Assembly: GCF_001039355.2 (NCBI RefSeq)
Contig: NW_019775404.1
Span: 275,968 to 339,967 of the forward strand
From: Lingula anatina
Lineage: Eukaryota > Brachiopoda > Lingulata > Lingulida > Lingulidae
Length of the DNA: 64,000 bases
Direction: 5' to 3'
Shown: in pieces, positions 62,501 through 64,000 of the stretch
Layout of the letters: each line of letters begins with the position of its first letter
How positions within the stretch are numbered: the first letter of the stretch is position 1
The notes under the pieces: model-generated
What the model was told of the DNA's origin: nothing
Seen by the model: the letters and a program-made list of their open reading frames with translations, nothing else
Database searches by the model: none
Made by a program: the position numbers and the translations under genes

Positions 62501-64000
62501 AGTCACTTTAATAATATATTTAAATTCTTTTACAGTGAAAATAAATATTGCACCAATTTTCAGTTTCGTAAAAAATGAGATCGCGTGAATCTATAAACAA
62601 TTTTCATTTTTCTGATAACAGTTTAACATAAAAAGAATCATAATTCTGACAAGAAATTATTTTATACTTTGTACAACGAATAAATGCTACGACATGAAAA
62701 GTGATGCCATAGACTAGACTAGACTGTATAGCTATTTACATGCCCATGTGGGTTCGTTAAGTTGCGAAAGCGACTTTACAAAACAAAACGCAGGTAAACC
62801 AAGTTCGACCTAGTTCCGCCTGCACTGGCTTCTAAAGTAAATATTACACAATAAATGAACTTTGGGCTGCACCAAACAAAAGTTTACGTATAAAATTCAG
62901 TTCTTATATACTGTCTTCATCCAGTGAGACCAAACGAATAATGAATAGCAATATATATCATGCTATTCGAGATCATTGTGAAAATACTGTCAAGTTCAAC
63001 AAGGACTATTTTGACAGTCTTGCGGCCCTGGGAAATGAACGCACCTCCTCGATAGAAAGTTTATCAAAACGAGCCTCTTGACAAAATGGGCTGTTTGCCA
63101 AACGACAACACTATTATTCCAACAGGTGAATTGCGAATTGGTTTTAATGTCGTGACCGGACTGTCAGATCCTTTGACTTGGAGAGACAGCGTAGCACTAA
63201 TTTCTTTTTTCACCACACCACTTGCAGTACGTTTTTTTCCCTCGGGATTTTATTGCAGCACTGATTGTCAATTGTCATGTTAGATTAGTTGTAGAAGTGT
63301 CCTGTTGACAGTGTGCCAACTCGCAGCCTGACCCCATGTCCCCAATTAGAGTTAACCTACAAATACAAAAATAGACGCCATGGTAAAATCTACATGAAAC
63401 ATATTTGATTGAGCATTTTCATCTCGGTGCTGGTATTGACATTGAAGAAAACCTGCTCTGTCATGTTTTCTGAAAGCTAGACAAAAAGTCAAGGTCGCCG
63501 TTTTCTACCATTTATAATCATCAACGTAGCAAGTTTCTAACAAAGCGGGGGGTAACGTCAAGACCTTCGTCATTACTTTTCACAAATAAAGCCGCGAAAC
63601 TGAGAGTTGATTTAATGCAAACATGTGTCATATCATTTACGCTGTCGCGTGGCCCTGGTTCACGGCTCGACGACGTGGTAATGTTTACAAACATTGGCAC
63701 GTGGCCAGTGGAAGGGAGATGTGTTATTTTTAGACGAGCGCGCTACGTTTTCTGGTTCATAGATTTGCTGTGAATACCCTTTGTTTAAGGGCTGTGTTTG
63801 TCAATTTCCTATTTTTCTGGAACTCGTTCTGGTGCCATCCAAGTTAGTGCCAGTTCGTCGGGTGTATTGTCATTGAAGAATGGTTCTGTGTCGAGACCAC
63901 AATGGATTCATGAAGTACATTGAGTAATAAGTATTGTCATAGTAAAATAGCCCTACACGGACTATGGCAGGATGACAAACCGTTTACCAGGATGGCCTTA
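56501..64000. other. Noncoding, CpG-richer region with no recognised exon
   Basis: From about 56.5 kb the sequence visibly gains CG dinucleotides (for example 56850-57060, 60770-61100, 61900-62400, 63600-64000) while staying AT-rich overall. I found no exon or domain. It may be the upstream region of a gene lying beyond the window. It contains the MITE at 60402. Confidence 0.45.
60402..60629. mobile_element. 228-bp GC-rich MITE with 12-bp inverted ends and TTA target duplication
   Basis: AGCCTAGATTAC at the left is exactly inverted at the right (GTAATCTAGGCT), flanked by TTA on both sides (60399-60401 and 60630-60632). The interior is unusually GC/CpG rich for this window, with repeated cgtacg and cgcacgg motifs, and an ORF through it is probably chance. 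TTA duplication again points to the PIF/Harbinger group. Confidence 0.85.

Noticed and set aside
1-64000. CRISPR array, bacterial operons or prophage
   Set aside because: The window is clearly eukaryotic, with spliced genes; the tandem repeats found have no spacer pattern.

Overview
This is an AT-rich animal genome scaffold (roughly one third G+C by eye) with compact, intron-rich protein genes. Splice sites are GT-AG, most introns are 100-1500 bp, and microsatellites, MITE-like elements and a tandem repeat with TGACCTTTGACCT cores are scattered through it. Gene content is bilaterian, and the overall look suggests a marine invertebrate, perhaps a mollusc or other lophotrochozoan. The clade is a low-confidence guess. 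The sequence is a draft assembly: single-N joins lie at 11999, 16581, 31534, 33794 and 34627, and a 21-N run at 46463-46483. Several of these damage gene models.

Layout. 1-785: composite repeat and a foldback element. 3674-11017 (-): a complete 12-exon NIPAL2-like magnesium-transporter-family gene, divergent from the first exon (11377-11553, +) of an unidentified single-pass membrane protein whose remainder is lost at the 11999 join. 14024-28151 (-): Integrator subunit INTS8 in 23 exons, with the WFEF motif at residues 24-27. Its five 3'-most recovered exons appear twice on either side of the 16581 join, and the exon(s) for about the last 100 residues are missing. 28421-31410 (+): a gene divergent from INTS8 encoding a Cys-rich segment, an F-box-like segment and the first half of a ubiquitin-conjugating (UBC) fold, cut off near the 31534 join. 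31906-38172 (-): a TBC-domain-like gene with at least one exon damaged or missing at the 34627/33794 joins. 38470-40187 (-): complete SPRING1 (C12orf49). 40872-44074 (+): complete RNFT1/RNFT2-type RING E3 ligase. 44075-64000: about 20 kb with no coding exon I can support, holding MITEs, an RFX X-box-like palindrome and, beyond about 56.5 kb, visibly more CpG.

I assembled the models by hand, checking that exons join in frame across consensus splice sites. NIPAL2 (378 aa), SPRING1 (207 aa) and RNFT (438 aa) close perfectly; INTS8 gives 867 in-frame residues without its C-terminus. SPRING1 and RNFT2 are also neighbours in human (12q24), and NIPAL2 and INTS8 both lie on human 8q22, so the window seems to keep two ancient linkages.

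The least ordinary signals are: (1) a roughly 145-bp tandem repeat whose units carry a perfect DR1 nuclear-receptor site and often an NR5A/ERR-type half-site; (2) three places where a tandem duplication copies an exon edge with its splice site, including an eight-copy minisatellite of a 5' splice site in INTS8; (3) an F-box plus E2-fold protein; (4) assembly-made duplications that would mislead automated annotation.
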